A program made the position numbers and the translations under genes. From positions 402,105-466,104 of the forward strand of contig NZ_JACHJK010000005.1 of NCBI RefSeq assembly GCF_014203595.1: DNA of 64,000 bases, in the 5' to 3' direction. Under the pieces are notes generated by a model that was not told where the DNA came from, ran no database searches, and was given only the letters and a program-made list of their open reading frames with translations. This stretch comes from Streptomyces echinatus. GTDB taxonomy: Bacteria; Actinomycetota; Actinomycetes; Streptomycetales; Streptomycetaceae. Of this stretch, positions 26,834-40,471 are shown one piece after another. Positions within the stretch are counted from its first letter, which is position 1. The number at the start of each line of letters is the position of its first letter.

Positions 26834-27721
26834 GTGAGCAACGCATCGATGCCGCCGCACGGCTTCGTGACCGTCCGGGGGCGCGGCTACCGCCCCGACC
26901 AGGTCGACGCGTACCTGGAGGCGCTGTCCGACAACCGGGACGCCGCTTGGGAGCGGGCCGCCCGGCTGACCGTCCTCGCCAAGGAGATGGAGGCGGAGGC
27001 CGTACGGGTGCGCCAGGCCGTCGCGGAACTCCCGCCGCAGACGTACGAGACGCTCGGCGGGAACGCGGGTCGGCTCTTCCAGTTCGTGCAGGAGGAGGCG
27101 GCGGACCTGCTGGACCGCACGCGCCGCGAAGCCCAGCGGCAGGCGGCGCAGGCCGAGGCGGACGCCGAACGGGTGCTCCAGGAGGCGCGGGAGGCGGCGG
27201 ACGCGATCCGCGCGGAGGCCGACGAACGCGCCGAGCAGACGCTCCTCGCCGCTCAGGCCGAGGCCGACGCCGTCCGCGTCGGCGCCCGGCGCGAGATGAA
27301 GACGGGGCGCGGAGAGGCGCTCGCCGCCGTACGCGAGGCACGTCAGTGCGCCACCGGCATGCTCGCCGAACAGGCCCGGGAGTACGCCGGCCGCTGGGCC
27401 GCGGCCGAACGTGAGGAGGCCGAGCAGATGGCCGCGCTGGACGCCCGGAACGCCGACCGGTCGAACCGGGCCGAGGCCGCGCTGGCCGAGGCCGAGCAGG
27501 CCCTCGCCGACGCCGAGGAGTTCGCCCGGAACGCCCCGGACGAGGCACGCGCGCGTGCCGCCGACATCATCGCCGAAGCCCGCGCGCGCGAGGAGCTCAT
27601 CGCCCAGGAGACGGAACAGGTGCTGCGCGAGCACGGCGACACCTGGGACGACGTCCAGGCGCACATGGACTCCGTACGTGACAGCCTCATCTCACTGACC
27701 GGCCGGGTGACCATGGAGTAG
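26834..27721 (+). CDS. DivIVA-like long coiled-coil protein (cellulose-binding-protein type)
   Basis: A 295-residue protein. The N-terminal HGFVTVRGRGYRPDQVDAYL is the DivIVA-type start. From about residue 45 onward it is almost entirely Glu/Ala/Arg-rich coiled coil with irregular heptads. Streptomyces has several such proteins (DivIVA, Scy, FilP) that organise polar growth and the cytoskeleton; paralogues are often labelled cellulose-binding protein. Start GTG 26834 has GAGGAG 7 bases upstream; earlier in-frame starts lie in the promoter region. A role in scaffolding is inferred. Confidence 0.8.
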   Translation: MSNASMPPHGFVTVRGRGYRPDQVDAYLEALSDNRDAAWERAARLTVLAKEMEAEAVRVRQAVAELPPQTYETLGGNAGRLFQFVQEEAADLLDRTRREAQRQAAQAEADAERVLQEAREAADAIRAEADERAEQTLLAAQAEADAVRVGARREMKTGRGEALAAVREARQCATGMLAEQAREYAGRWAAAEREEAEQMAALDARNADRSNRAEAALAEAEQALADAEEFARNAPDEARARAADIIAEARAREELIAQETEQVLREHGDTWDDVQAHMDSVRDSLISLTGRVTME

Positions 27722-27746
27722 CGCGCCCGGCCCGGCGGACGCCGCG

Positions 27747-29429
27747 TCAGGCCCCCTTCCGCACCGCCCCCGCCAGGATGCGTCCCTCCACCGCCTCGTA
27801 CTGGCGCCGTTGCCGCTCCGCCTTCGCGCGGCCCGACAGCACCGTGCCCAGCCAGCCGAAGAAGAAGCCGGCCGGGATGGAGACGATGCCGGTGGTGGTG
27901 AAGGGGAACCAGTTGAAGTCGGCGTGCGGGAACGCCGAGACGGGCGACCCCGAGACGAGATTGGTGCCCGGCATGAGCAGCAGTACGGTCACCGAGCCCC
28001 CGATCAGCGTGCCCAGCAGCCCGCCACGGGTGTAACGGCGCCAGAAGAGGCCGTAGACCAGGGCCGGCGCGAGGGCGGAGGCGCCCAGGCAGAAGGAGAG
28101 CGTCACCAGGGGCTGCAGGCTGTAGTGCTGCACCAGGGTGGCCAGCAGGATCGTCGGCACCCCTATGGCGAGCGCGGAGACGCGGGCCAGGACCATCTCG
28201 CGGCGGGCCGTCATCTCCTGGACCCGGGCCGCCAACACGTCGTGCGCGAGGGAGTTGGCGCACGCCAGGATCATCCCGGCCACCGAGGCGAGCAGGGTCA
28301 GGAAGACGGCGGTGGTGACCATGGTGAACAGGAAGGTCTCCGCTGTGGACACGCCGGTCCCGAACACCGCGCGCGAGCCCAGCAGATACGCCGTGTTGCC
28401 CTGCGGGTCGGCCGCGGAGATCGCCGTACGCCCGAGCAGTGCCGTGGCGCCGAACCCCACCACCGTGATGACCAGCACGAACAGGGCGACGAGCGACACG
28501 GCCCAGGACAGCGAGCGGCGTACCTGGCGGGCGCTCGCGGCGGTGTACATGCGCATGGTGACGTGCGGCAGGCAGGCACCGCCGAGCACGACGGTCAGCT
28601 CCGAGGCGACCATGTCGAGCCGGGACGCGGGTGCGGTGCCGAACTGCAGCCCGGAGCGCAGGAAGCCGGGCCCGGCGCCGCTCTGCCGCGCCGCCGTGGT
28701 GAACAGGGCGCCCGGGTCCCAGTCGAAGCGGCGCAGGACCAGGACGGCGACCACCGCGCCGGAACCCAGCAGCATCACGATCTTCAGGATCTGGATGAGC
28801 GCGGTGCCCTTCATGCCGCCGATCGCCGCGTAGGCGATCATCAGCGCGCCGAGGCCGACGACGCACCCCGTCTGCAGCGACTCGTTGGTGAAGCCGAGGA
28901 TGAAGGCCATCAGCTGCCCGGTGCCGGCCAGCTGGACCAGCATCAGCGGCAGCAGCGCGGCGATGGTCACCGCGCACACCGCGGCGCGCACACAGCGGCC
29001 CGGCAGCCGGCGGGCGAGCGCGTCGCCCATGGTGAACCGGCCCGCGTTGCGCAGCGGTTCGGCCAGCAGGAACATCAGCAGCATCAGCGACAGCGTCGTA
29101 CTGAGGGCGAGGACGACACCGTCGTAGCCGCACAGGGCGATCACCCCGCCGGTGCCGAGGACGGTGGCGGCGGAGATGTAGTCGCCGGCGATGGCGAGGC
29201 CGTTGCGCAGCGGGGACAGGGATCCGTAGCCGGTGTAGAACTCGTCCAGGTCGTCCCGGTCGGGTCCGGTCATCACGCACAGCAGCAGGGTCACCGTGGC
29301 GACGGTGGAGAAGGCGACCAGGGACATGGACTGGGCGGAGTCGCTGAAGCCGGCGAAGCCCGCGCCGGGCGAGGAGCCGGTGGCGCCGGTCAGCGAACCG
29401 GTCAGAGAGCCGGTCGTCGCGCCGGTCAT
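27747..29429 (-). CDS. Sodium/solute symporter, acetate permease (ActP/MctC) type
   Basis: A 560-residue SSS-family transporter with about 13 helices. DDLDEFYTGYGSLSPLRNGLAIAGDYISAA is a stretch typical of cation/acetate symporters (quoted in part: FYTGYGSLSPLRNGLAIAGD). It would import a short monocarboxylate with Na+ or H+. The upstream gene is a DUF485 protein and the two overlap by ATGA, the pairing seen for yjcH-actP. ATG 29429 has AGGGG upstream. The C-terminus is charged and cytoplasmic. Confidence 0.9.
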   Translation of the reverse strand: MTGATTGSLTGSLTGATGSSPGAGFAGFSDSAQSMSLVAFSTVATVTLLLCVMTGPDRDDLDEFYTGYGSLSPLRNGLAIAGDYISAATVLGTGGVIALCGYDGVVLALSTTLSLMLLMFLLAEPLRNAGRFTMGDALARRLPGRCVRAAVCAVTIAALLPLMLVQLAGTGQLMAFILGFTNESLQTGCVVGLGALMIAYAAIGGMKGTALIQILKIVMLLGSGAVVAVLVLRRFDWDPGALFTTAARQSGAGPGFLRSGLQFGTAPASRLDMVASELTVVLGGACLPHVTMRMYTAASARQVRRSLSWAVSLVALFVLVITVVGFGATALLGRTAISAADPQGNTAYLLGSRAVFGTGVSTAETFLFTMVTTAVFLTLLASVAGMILACANSLAHDVLAARVQEMTARREMVLARVSALAIGVPTILLATLVQHYSLQPLVTLSFCLGASALAPALVYGLFWRRYTRGGLLGTLIGGSVTVLLLMPGTNLVSGSPVSAFPHADFNWFPFTTTGIVSIPAGFFFGWLGTVLSGRAKAERQRRQYEAVEGRILAGAVRKGA

Positions 29430-29881
29430 CGCGTCGCCCCTCGGCGCGCGTCCAGTTCGGCCTGCTTGCGGATGCGGTCGGCGAGCGGGTCGACGCGCCG
29501 GCGCGCGGTGTGCTCGTACAGGGCGATCGCGAGCCAGGTGACGGGGAGCGTGAGCAGGGCGAGCAGCAGCCCGGCCGGGATGCCGTCGGCGACGGTGCTC
29601 GTCATGACGCCGGGCGCACACGCGGACAGGACGAGGAAGAGGATGAAGTAGCCCAGCGCGGTGAGCGTGGCGGTGCGCCGCTGCCAGCGGTAGGCGCTGC
29701 GCAGGACGCGCAGGTCGCTGTGGTGGCCGAGGGGTTCACGGGGCGGCCGGGGGGCCGGACGGACGGGGTCGGGGGGCTCGGGGGGCTGCCAGGGGTAGGT
29801 CGGCCGGGGCGAGTGCGACGAGGGCGGCGGCGAGTACGGCGACGGCGGCGGGTACGACGGGTGCGGCGGGTCGTAGGACAT
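29426..29881 (-). CDS. DUF485 membrane protein, partner of the symporter
   Basis: A 151-residue protein with a Pro/Ser-rich N-terminus (about 50 residues) and a DUF485 region: RSAYRWQRRTATLTALGYFI begins the first of two helices, and LLLALLTLPVTWLAIALYEH is the second. It probably assists the downstream symporter. ATG 29881 is chosen because AAGGAG lies 9 bases upstream; longer in-frame starts lack such a site. Confidence 0.85.
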   Translation of the reverse strand: MSYDPPHPSYPPPSPYSPPPSSHSPRPTYPWQPPEPPDPVRPAPRPPREPLGHHSDLRVLRSAYRWQRRTATLTALGYFILFLVLSACAPGVMTSTVADGIPAGLLLALLTLPVTWLAIALYEHTARRRVDPLADRIRKQAELDARRGATR

Positions 29882-30074
29882 CCCGGGGCTCCTTGCGTGG
29901 CTCGGGTCCGTGGCGGCGGACCGCAGGGAGGTGGGGGGAGGAACTGGGTCACGCACGCTACTCGGGGACGTGGGGGTGCGCGGCGTTTTCACCGAACTGG
30001 CCAGTCGGTATGCGCTTACTACGCGCGGCCGCCCGCCCCGGACGCGTCCGCTCGGCGACCGGACCCGGCGGCGC

Positions 30075-31571
30075 TCAGTCCTGGAGCACCGGGAACCGCC
30101 GGGGCGCCACCACCAGCAGCACCACGAACGCCAGCGCCGCCGCGCCCGCCGCCCCCAGGTAGACCGCGTGCACCGCCGCGGCGATCGCGCGCCGGGTCGC
30201 CTCGGGAACCGTACCGGCGTCCAACGCGCGCGTGACGGAGTCCAGATCGCCCGCCCCGCCCAGCCGCGCGGCGAGCACCCCGTTGGCGACGGCGCCGAAC
30301 AGGGACGCGCCGAGGGTCTGCCCGGTCTGCCGGCAGAAGAGGACCGAGGCGGTCGTGGTGCCCCGCTCCGACCAGCCCACGGTCGACTGCACCCCGACGA
30401 TCAGCGGCAGCTGGAACAGCCCCAGCGCCCCGCCCAGCAGCAGCATCAGCAGCGTCGGCTGCCACCACGACCCGGGATACGGCAGGAACGGGAACGCGCA
30501 CAGGATCAGCGCCGCCAGGCCGATGCCGCACAGCGCGGTGTCCCGGAAGCCGATCCGCCGGTACAGGTGCTGGCTGAACGCGGCGGACAGCGGCCAGCTG
30601 AGCGTCCACACCGACAGCACGAACCCGGCGGAGACCGGCGCGAGCCCGAGCACCGACTGCGCGTACGTGGGCAGGAACACCGCCGGTGCCACCATCAGCA
30701 GCCCCAGCGCGCCGAGCGCCAGATTGACGGCCGCGATCGTCCGGCGCCGCCACACCCACCCCGGGATGACCGGCTCGGCGGCCCGCCGTTCCACCGCCAC
30801 CACCACGGCGGCCAGGACCAGGCCCGCGCCGAACAGGGCCAGTGACGGCGCCGACAGCCACGGCCACGCGACCCCGCCCTGCACCAGCGCGGTCAGCAGC
30901 ACACCGCCGCACATGAACACCGCGAGCGCGCCCGCCCAGTCCACGCGCGCGTGCGGCACCTTCTCCCGCTCCGGCTCGTGCAGATGACGGACGATCAGCC
31001 ACAGGGCGGCCGCGCCGATCGGCAGGTTGACCAGGAAGATCCAGCGCCAGTCGGCGTAGGCGGCGAGCACCCCGCCGAGCCCGGGGCCGGCCACCGCGGA
31101 GACCGCCCACACCGTCGACAGCTTGGACTGGATCTTCGGGCGCTCCGCCAGCGGGTACAGGTCGGCGGCCAGCGTCTGCACGGTGCCCTGCAACGCCCCG
31201 CCGCCCAGGCCCTGCACGATCCGGAACGCGATCAGCGCCGCCATGTTCCAGGCCGCCGCGCACAGCAGCGAACCCAGCAGGAACACGGCCGCGCCCGCCA
31301 CCAGCACCGGCTTGCGGCCGAAGGTGTCGGACAGCTTGCCGTACACGGGGAGCGTGACGGTGACGGCGAGCAGATAGCCGGAGAACAGCCACGAGAAGAC
31401 GGAGAACCCGCCGAGGTCGCCGACGATCTGCGGTACGGCCGTGGAGACGACGGTGGAGTCGAGCGCCGCCAGTGCCATCGCCAGCATGAGCGCGGCGACC
31501 ACCGCGCCCCGCCGCGCGGGTCCGGCACGCCGGGCGGCGCCGCCGCGTATCGCCGGTGTCGTACTCCCCAC
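30075..31571 (-). CDS. MFS drug exporter, DHA2 (EmrB/QacA) family
   Basis: A 498-residue transporter with about 14 helices. LDSTVVSTAVPQIVGDLGGF after helix 1 is the DHA2 signature, and GKLSDTFGRKPVLVAG is the loop 2-3 motif A. It would export hydrophobic compounds using the proton gradient. Start GTG 31571 follows GGGAGGGG. A 443-base region separates it from the divergent ABC transporter. No regulator gene adjoins it. Confidence 0.9.
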   Translation of the reverse strand: MGSTTPAIRGGAARRAGPARRGAVVAALMLAMALAALDSTVVSTAVPQIVGDLGGFSVFSWLFSGYLLAVTVTLPVYGKLSDTFGRKPVLVAGAAVFLLGSLLCAAAWNMAALIAFRIVQGLGGGALQGTVQTLAADLYPLAERPKIQSKLSTVWAVSAVAGPGLGGVLAAYADWRWIFLVNLPIGAAALWLIVRHLHEPEREKVPHARVDWAGALAVFMCGGVLLTALVQGGVAWPWLSAPSLALFGAGLVLAAVVVAVERRAAEPVIPGWVWRRRTIAAVNLALGALGLLMVAPAVFLPTYAQSVLGLAPVSAGFVLSVWTLSWPLSAAFSQHLYRRIGFRDTALCGIGLAALILCAFPFLPYPGSWWQPTLLMLLLGGALGLFQLPLIVGVQSTVGWSERGTTTASVLFCRQTGQTLGASLFGAVANGVLAARLGGAGDLDSVTRALDAGTVPEATRRAIAAAVHAVYLGAAGAAALAFVVLLVVAPRRFPVLQD

Positions 31572-32014
31572 CGCACACCCCTCCCGTGCTTCCCGCCGGA
31601 AGCTACCCCGTTGCCCCCTGCATCCATGTCCGGCACGACAGCTTCCCACGGGACTGCGGCTTGACCCCGACGCTACGGAAGGGTGGAGCCTTTGCGCACC
31701 GAAGGGTGGAGACAACCCCGAGAACGGCTCCACCCGGCGGTGGAGCACCCCTAGGGGTATCTCCGTACTACGGCTCGGGGAGGGTTCGTCCCGCCGGAGG
31801 ACGAGACCGGCCGGGGTCGTTCCTTAACCTGGCTTTACGCCGCTGGGGGGCGGCGAACCGCAGCGGCGGGGGTGGGGTTAGCCCCCCGGAAAGACGGGGC
31901 TTCGCACCAGCGCGCGGCACCCCCGCCGACCGCGAGACTCATCGACGTACCCGCAACGACGACCCGGAACACCGGGCACCTCACCGACTTGTCGACCGAC
32001 ATAGGAGACATACC
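31572..32014. promoter_or_regulatory. Divergent promoter region between MFS exporter and ABC transporter
   Basis: No gene is visible. AAGGGTGGAG is directly repeated at 31678 and 31703 (25 bases apart). CTTAACCTGG near 31824 is an AT-richer spot where a promoter for the ABC operon could lie. The ABC ribosome site AGGAG lies at about 32003-32007. Confidence 0.4.
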
Positions 32015-32803
32015 GTGACATCGGCTGTGACCATTCCCAGGCACGGGGGCACTGGAGGGCGTACGGCCGTTGCCGCGCGGGCGCGGCAGGTCGTGAAGGC
32101 GTACGGGTCCGGAGAGACCCGGGTCGTCGCCCTGGACCACGTCGACGTGGACATCGCCCGCGGTCAGTTCACCGCGATCATGGGTCCCTCGGGGTCCGGC
32201 AAGTCCACCCTGATGCACTGCCTCGCCGGCCTGGACACCGTGACGGGCGGTCAGATCTTCCTGGACGAGACCGAGATAACCGGCCTGAAGGACAAGAAGC
32301 TCACCCAGCTGCGCCGGGACCGGATCGGCTTCATCTTCCAGGCGTTCAACCTGCTGCCCACGCTGAACGCGATCGAGAACATCACGCTGCCCATGGACAT
32401 CGCCGGCCGCAAGCCCGACCGGGCCTGGCTGGACCGGGTCGTGGAGACCGTCGGGCTCGCCGGCCGCCTCAAGCACCGGCCGACCCAGCTCTCCGGCGGC
32501 CAGCAGCAGCGCGTCGCGGTGGCCCGCGCGCTCGCCGCCCGCCCGGAGATCATCTTCGGTGACGAGCCGACCGGAAACCTCGACTCGCGTGCGGGAGCCG
32601 AGGTCCTGGGCTTCCTGCGCCGCTCGGTGGACGAACTCGGCCAGACCATCGTCATGGTCACCCACGACCCGGTGGCCGCCTCCTACGCCGACCGCGTGCT
32701 CTACCTCGCCGACGGCCGGATCGTCGACGAGATGTACAACCCGACGGCCGATCAGGTCCTTGACCGCATGAAGGACTTCGACGCCCGGGGGCGCACGTCA
32801 TGA
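32015..32803 (+). CDS. ABC transporter ATP-binding protein (MacB/LolD type)
   Basis: A 262-residue ATPase. Walker A GPSGSGKST, Q-loop FIFQAFNLLPTLNA, signature LSGGQQQRVAVARAL, and Walker B with DEPTGNLDS are all present; this is the class that works with FtsX-like permeases. Start GTG 32015 follows AGGAG. It overlaps the permease gene by ATGA. Substrates of such systems include peptides, lipids and drugs, and cannot be told from sequence. Confidence 0.95.
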   Translation: MTSAVTIPRHGGTGGRTAVAARARQVVKAYGSGETRVVALDHVDVDIARGQFTAIMGPSGSGKSTLMHCLAGLDTVTGGQIFLDETEITGLKDKKLTQLRRDRIGFIFQAFNLLPTLNAIENITLPMDIAGRKPDRAWLDRVVETVGLAGRLKHRPTQLSGGQQQRVAVARALAARPEIIFGDEPTGNLDSRAGAEVLGFLRRSVDELGQTIVMVTHDPVAASYADRVLYLADGRIVDEMYNPTADQVLDRMKDFDARGRTS

Positions 32804-35382
32804 CCGTCCTGAAGACCTCGCTGCGCAACTTCTTCGCGCACAAGGGACGCATGGCGCTGTCGGCGACGGCGGTGCTGCTGTCGGTGGCGTTCGTGTGCGG
32901 CACGCTGGTGTTCACCGACACCATGAACACCACCTTCGACAAGCTGTTCCAGGCGACCGCCTCGGACGTGACGGTCAGCGCCAAGAACGCCTCCGACACC
33001 GGCGAGACCACCTCCCGCACCGGCATGCCGCCGGTCGTGCCGGCCTCGGTCCTCGACGAGGTCCGCGGGGCCGGGGGCGTGAAGTCGGCCGAGGGCACCG
33101 TGTTCTCCACCTCGGTGACCGTCGTCGACGCCGACAAGGACAAGCTGTCGCCCAGCAGCGGCGCGCCCACCATCGTCGGCAGCTGGAACGGCAACGACGC
33201 CCGCACCATGGAGATCAGCTCCGGTACGGCGCCCAAGGGCCCGGACCAGGTGATGGTCGACGCCGACACCGCCGACAAGCACCACCTGAAGCTCGGCGAC
33301 GAGATCGGCGTCATCACCGCCGTCGAGACCCACCACGCGCGCGTGTCCGGCATCGCCACCTTCAAGGTCACCAATCCCGGCGCGGCGATCTTCTACCTGG
33401 ACACGAAGACCGCCCAGCAGACCCTCGTCGGCCGGACCGGTGTCTACACCAACGTCAACGTCACCGCCGCCCAGGGCGTGACCGACGACCGGCTGAAGCA
33501 GAACGTGACCGCCGCCCTCGGGCACGGCTACAAGGTGCAGACCGCCAAGGAGGTCGCCGAGGCCAACCAGAAGGGCGTCCAGAGCTCCCTGAACGTCATG
33601 AAGTACGCGATGCTCGGCTTCGCCGGGATCGCCTTCCTGGTCGGCATCTTCCTCATCATCAACACCTTCTCCATGCTGGTCGCCCAGCGCACCCGCGAGA
33701 TCGGCCTGATGCGCGCCATCGGCTCCTCCCGCAAGCAGATCAACCGGTCCGTGCTGATCGAGGCGCTGCTGCTCGGCGTGATCGGCTCCGCGCTCGGCGT
33801 GGGCGCCGGCGTCGGCATCGCGATCGGCCTGATGAAGCTCATGGGCCTGATGGGCATGCACCTGTCCACCGACGACCTGACCGTCGCCTGGACCACTCCC
33901 GCCCTCGGCCTGCTGCTCGGCGTGGTGGTCACCGTCCTCGCCGCCTACCTGCCCGCCCGGCGCGCCGGCAAGGTCTCCCCGATGGCCGCCCTGCGCGACG
34001 CGGGCGCCCCGGCCGACGCCAGGTCGGGTGCCGTCCGCGCCGTCATCGGCCTGCTGCTCACCGGCGCCGGCTGCTACGGCCTCTACGTCGCCGCCACCGC
34101 CGACAAGGCCAAGACCGGCTCCGGCTGGCTGGGCCTCGGCGTGGTGCTCACCCTGATCGGCTTCGTCGTCATCGGCCCGCTGCTCGCCGCCGGCCTGGTC
34201 CGCGTCCTCGCCGCGATCATCCTGCGGGTCTTCGGGCCCGTGGGCCGCATGGCCGAGCGCAACGCGTTGCGCAACCCGCGCCGCACCGGCGCCACCGGTG
34301 CCGCCCTGATGATCGGCCTGGCCCTGGTGGCCTGCCTGTCGGTGGTCGGCTCCTCCATGGTGGCCTCCGCCACCGACCAGCTCGACAAGACCGTGGGCGC
34401 CGACTTCATCATCCAGGACGACAACGGCAAGGAGATCAACGCGCGGGCGGTCCACGCGATCAAGGGCGCGCCGGGCCTGGAGCGGGTCACCGAGTACAAG
34501 CTCCTGGACGCGACCCTGACCACCCCGGACGGCCGTGTCTCCGAGGACGAGACGATCAACGCGGCCGACCCGACCTACCCGAAGGACCTGCGGACCGAGA
34601 CGGTCGCCGGCAGCCTCGCCGACGCCTACAAGCCCGACTCGATGTCCGTCTTCGAGGGCTTCGCCAAGAAGCACGGCATCAAGCTCGGCTCCACGGTCGC
34701 GGTCGACTTCAAGGACGGCCGGACGGCCAGGCTGACGGTCCGGGCGATCACCAGCGACGACACCGTCATCGACAAGGGCGCGATGTACGCGTCCATCGCC
34801 ACCGCCGCCCGGTACGTGCCGGCCGACCGGATGCCGCTCGACGACCTGGTCTTCGCCACCGCCGAGGACGGGCAGGAAGCCGCCGCCTACAAGGCCCTCA
34901 AGGCCGCGCTGCACGACGACTTCCCGCAGTACACCGTGCGCGACCAGACCGACTACAAGCAGGAGCTGAAGGACCAGATCGGCCAGATGCTGAACCTGAT
35001 CTACGGCCTGCTGGCGCTCGCGATCATCGTCGCGGTCCTCGGTGTGGTGAACACCCTGGCACTGTCCGTGGTCGAGCGGACCCGGGAGATCGGCCTCATG
35101 CGGGCCATCGGCCTCTCCCGCCGCCAGCTGCGCCGCATGATCCGCCTGGAGTCCGTGGTGATCGCCGTCTTCGGCGCCCTGCTCGGCCTCGGCCTCGGCA
35201 TGGGCTGGGGCGCGACCGCCCAGAAGCTCCTCGCCCTGGAGGGCCTGAAGGTCCTGGAGATCCCCTGGCCGACGATCACCGGGGTGTTCATCGGATCGGC
35301 CTTCGTGGGCCTGTTCGCCGCGCTGGTCCCGGCGTTCCGGGCGGGCCGGATGAACGTGCTGAAGGCCATCGCGACCGACTAG
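32800..35382 (+). CDS. FtsX-like ABC transporter permease
   Basis: An 860-residue permease with two FtsX repeats. After an N-terminal helix (residues about 14-35) comes a large extracytoplasmic domain, then a helix bundle near 265-385. A second half opens with RNALRNPRRTGATGAALMIG, another extracytoplasmic domain and a C-terminal bundle ending FRAGRMNVLKAIATD. Translationally coupled to the ATPase. The partial permease at the right end of the window is a paralogue with the same second-half motif. Confidence 0.93.
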   Translation: MTVLKTSLRNFFAHKGRMALSATAVLLSVAFVCGTLVFTDTMNTTFDKLFQATASDVTVSAKNASDTGETTSRTGMPPVVPASVLDEVRGAGGVKSAEGTVFSTSVTVVDADKDKLSPSSGAPTIVGSWNGNDARTMEISSGTAPKGPDQVMVDADTADKHHLKLGDEIGVITAVETHHARVSGIATFKVTNPGAAIFYLDTKTAQQTLVGRTGVYTNVNVTAAQGVTDDRLKQNVTAALGHGYKVQTAKEVAEANQKGVQSSLNVMKYAMLGFAGIAFLVGIFLIINTFSMLVAQRTREIGLMRAIGSSRKQINRSVLIEALLLGVIGSALGVGAGVGIAIGLMKLMGLMGMHLSTDDLTVAWTTPALGLLLGVVVTVLAAYLPARRAGKVSPMAALRDAGAPADARSGAVRAVIGLLLTGAGCYGLYVAATADKAKTGSGWLGLGVVLTLIGFVVIGPLLAAGLVRVLAAIILRVFGPVGRMAERNALRNPRRTGATGAALMIGLALVACLSVVGSSMVASATDQLDKTVGADFIIQDDNGKEINARAVHAIKGAPGLERVTEYKLLDATLTTPDGRVSEDETINAADPTYPKDLRTETVAGSLADAYKPDSMSVFEGFAKKHGIKLGSTVAVDFKDGRTARLTVRAITSDDTVIDKGAMYASIATAARYVPADRMPLDDLVFATAEDGQEAAAYKALKAALHDDFPQYTVRDQTDYKQELKDQIGQMLNLIYGLLALAIIVAVLGVVNTLALSVVERTREIGLMRAIGLSRRQLRRMIRLESVVIAVFGALLGLGLGMGWGATAQKLLALEGLKVLEIPWPTITGVFIGSAFVGLFAALVPAFRAGRMNVLKAIATD

Positions 35383-35432
35383 CCGCCCGGACCGGGCCGA
35401 CGGCCACCGCACACGGGGGTTGCGGGGGAGAA

Positions 35433-35472
35433 CCCGGCGCCGGGAAGTCCTGCGGGACTTCCCGGCGCCGGG
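35433..35472 (+). terminator. Strong hairpin after the ABC operon
   Basis: An 18-bp perfect stem (35433-35450 with 35455-35472, arms CCCGGCGCCGGGAAGTCC) and a 4-base loop lies 50 bases after the permease stop. Confidence 0.85.
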
Positions 35473-35676
35473 TCGACGGCGTTTCCCGGGACGCCCCGCC
35501 CCGCCCCGACGACTTCCGGCGTGGCGGGCGGGAAAGCGGGGACTCGGGAGGCGTGGCGCCCCGGTTGTCCACAGGCGCCGACGGCGAGCCCGGCAGCGAC
35601 GTACGCTGGACACCCCCGGCCGGTCACCCGCGTCGGGCTCTTCGCGTTGCCAACCCCAGGACGGAAAGCCTCCTCC

Positions 35677-39207
<3,531 letters not shown>

Positions 39208-39235
39208 CCGGTTGAGTACAGGGACGGGGGCGCGC

Positions 39236-39592
39236 GTGCGGATCGGTGAGCTGGCCGGGGCGACCGGGACGACACCGCGCGCCCTGCGCCACTACGAGCA
39301 GCAGGGCCTGATCACCTCCACGCGCGCCGCCAACGGCTACCGCGAGTACGACGCCCGTACGGCGGTCCGCGTCCGCAACATCCGCCGGCTGCTGGAGGCG
39401 GGCCTCACCCTGGACGACGTGCGGGCGTTCCTGCCCTGCCTGGACGGCGACGTCACCGCCGGCCCCGCCTCCGCCAAGGGCCTGAAGATCGCCCGGGACC
39501 GGCTGGCCGTCCTCGACGCCCGCATAGCGGCCCAGGCGGCCGTACGGGAACGGCTGGCGGCGGCCCTGAGAGATGCGGGCGAATCCGCCTGA
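39236..39592 (+). CDS. MerR-family transcriptional regulator
   Basis: A 118-residue regulator. RIGELAGATGTTPRALRHYE is the MerR HTH and GLITSTRAANGYREYD the wing, followed by a dimerisation helix. It has no cysteine cluster for metals, so it is of the general MerR type. GTG 39236 has GGGACGGGGG upstream; TTG 39212 is an alternative. It follows mfd by 28 bases. Confidence 0.87.
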   Translation: MRIGELAGATGTTPRALRHYEQQGLITSTRAANGYREYDARTAVRVRNIRRLLEAGLTLDDVRAFLPCLDGDVTAGPASAKGLKIARDRLAVLDARIAAQAAVRERLAAALRDAGESA

Positions 39593-39641
39593 CGGCGTGC
39601 CCGGAAGGCCTGCGGGGCACCGTTCCCGGGGGGCTAGCCCG

Positions 39642-40403
39642 TCAGGCGACGACCGCACCGCCGTCGACGGGGAGGACCACGCCCGTCACGAACGACGCCT
39701 GGGGGGAGGCGAGGCGGGTGATGGCCCAGGCGACCTCCTCGGGGCGGCCGATCCGGCCGAGCGGGGTGTGGTCGAGCTGCCACCTGCGGATCGCGGCGCG
39801 CCGTTCGGGGGTGTGGCCGGCGTGGTCGGTGATCGGTGTCTCGATCGCGCCCGGGGCCACGGCGGCCACCCGGATGCCGTGCGGTGCCAGTTCCACCGCC
39901 CAGCTGCGGGTCAGCACCTCCAGGGCCGCCTTGCCCGCCGCGTACAGGGAGTTGCCGGGCCAGGCCCGCTGGCCCACCGAGGTCGTCACGTTCACCACCA
40001 CACCCCGGCTCTCCTCCAGCGCCGGCAGCGCGGCCTGGGTGAGCAGCAGGGGCGCGAGGAGGTTGGTCTCCAGCAGCGGCCGCACCGACGCACGCGTGTA
40101 GCTGCGCAGGGAGTCGGTGGTGATGACGGCCGCGTTGTTGACGAGCACGTCGATCCCGCCGTACCGCTCCGACGCGGCCCGTACGACGGTCTCGGGCCCG
40201 TCCTCGGCGGTCAGGTCGGCGGGCAGGGGCGTGATCCCGGGGTGCCCTTCCGCGGTCTCGGCCAGGGGCGCGGCCCGGCGGCCGACGGCGACGACCTGCG
40301 CGCCCTCGGCGGCGAACGCGCGCGCGGTGGCGCGGCCGATGCCGGTGCCGGCGCCGGTCACGAGGACGGTACGGGGGGTACGGGAGTGGCTGTTCTCGCT
40401 CAT
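39642..40403 (-). CDS. Short-chain dehydrogenase/reductase
   Basis: A 253-residue classical SDR. TGAGTGIGRATARAF is the NAD(P) motif, NNAAV the structural motif, VTTSVG carries the catalytic Ser and YAAGK the Tyr/Lys. VLPVDGGAVV ends the protein as usual. Substrate unknown. Start ATG 40403. It is the gene downstream of the TetR regulator on the same strand (68-base gap), which may control it. Convergent with the MerR gene. Confidence 0.88.
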   Translation of the reverse strand: MSENSHSRTPRTVLVTGAGTGIGRATARAFAAEGAQVVAVGRRAAPLAETAEGHPGITPLPADLTAEDGPETVVRAASERYGGIDVLVNNAAVITTDSLRSYTRASVRPLLETNLLAPLLLTQAALPALEESRGVVVNVTTSVGQRAWPGNSLYAAGKAALEVLTRSWAVELAPHGIRVAAVAPGAIETPITDHAGHTPERRAAIRRWQLDHTPLGRIGRPEEVAWAITRLASPQASFVTGVVLPVDGGAVVA

Positions 40404-40471
40404 GCCGGGATCGTCCGACCCTGACGCCGGTGACAAGGTCAAGCGCGGGGGTGTCCGGGCCGGCCGAGAGT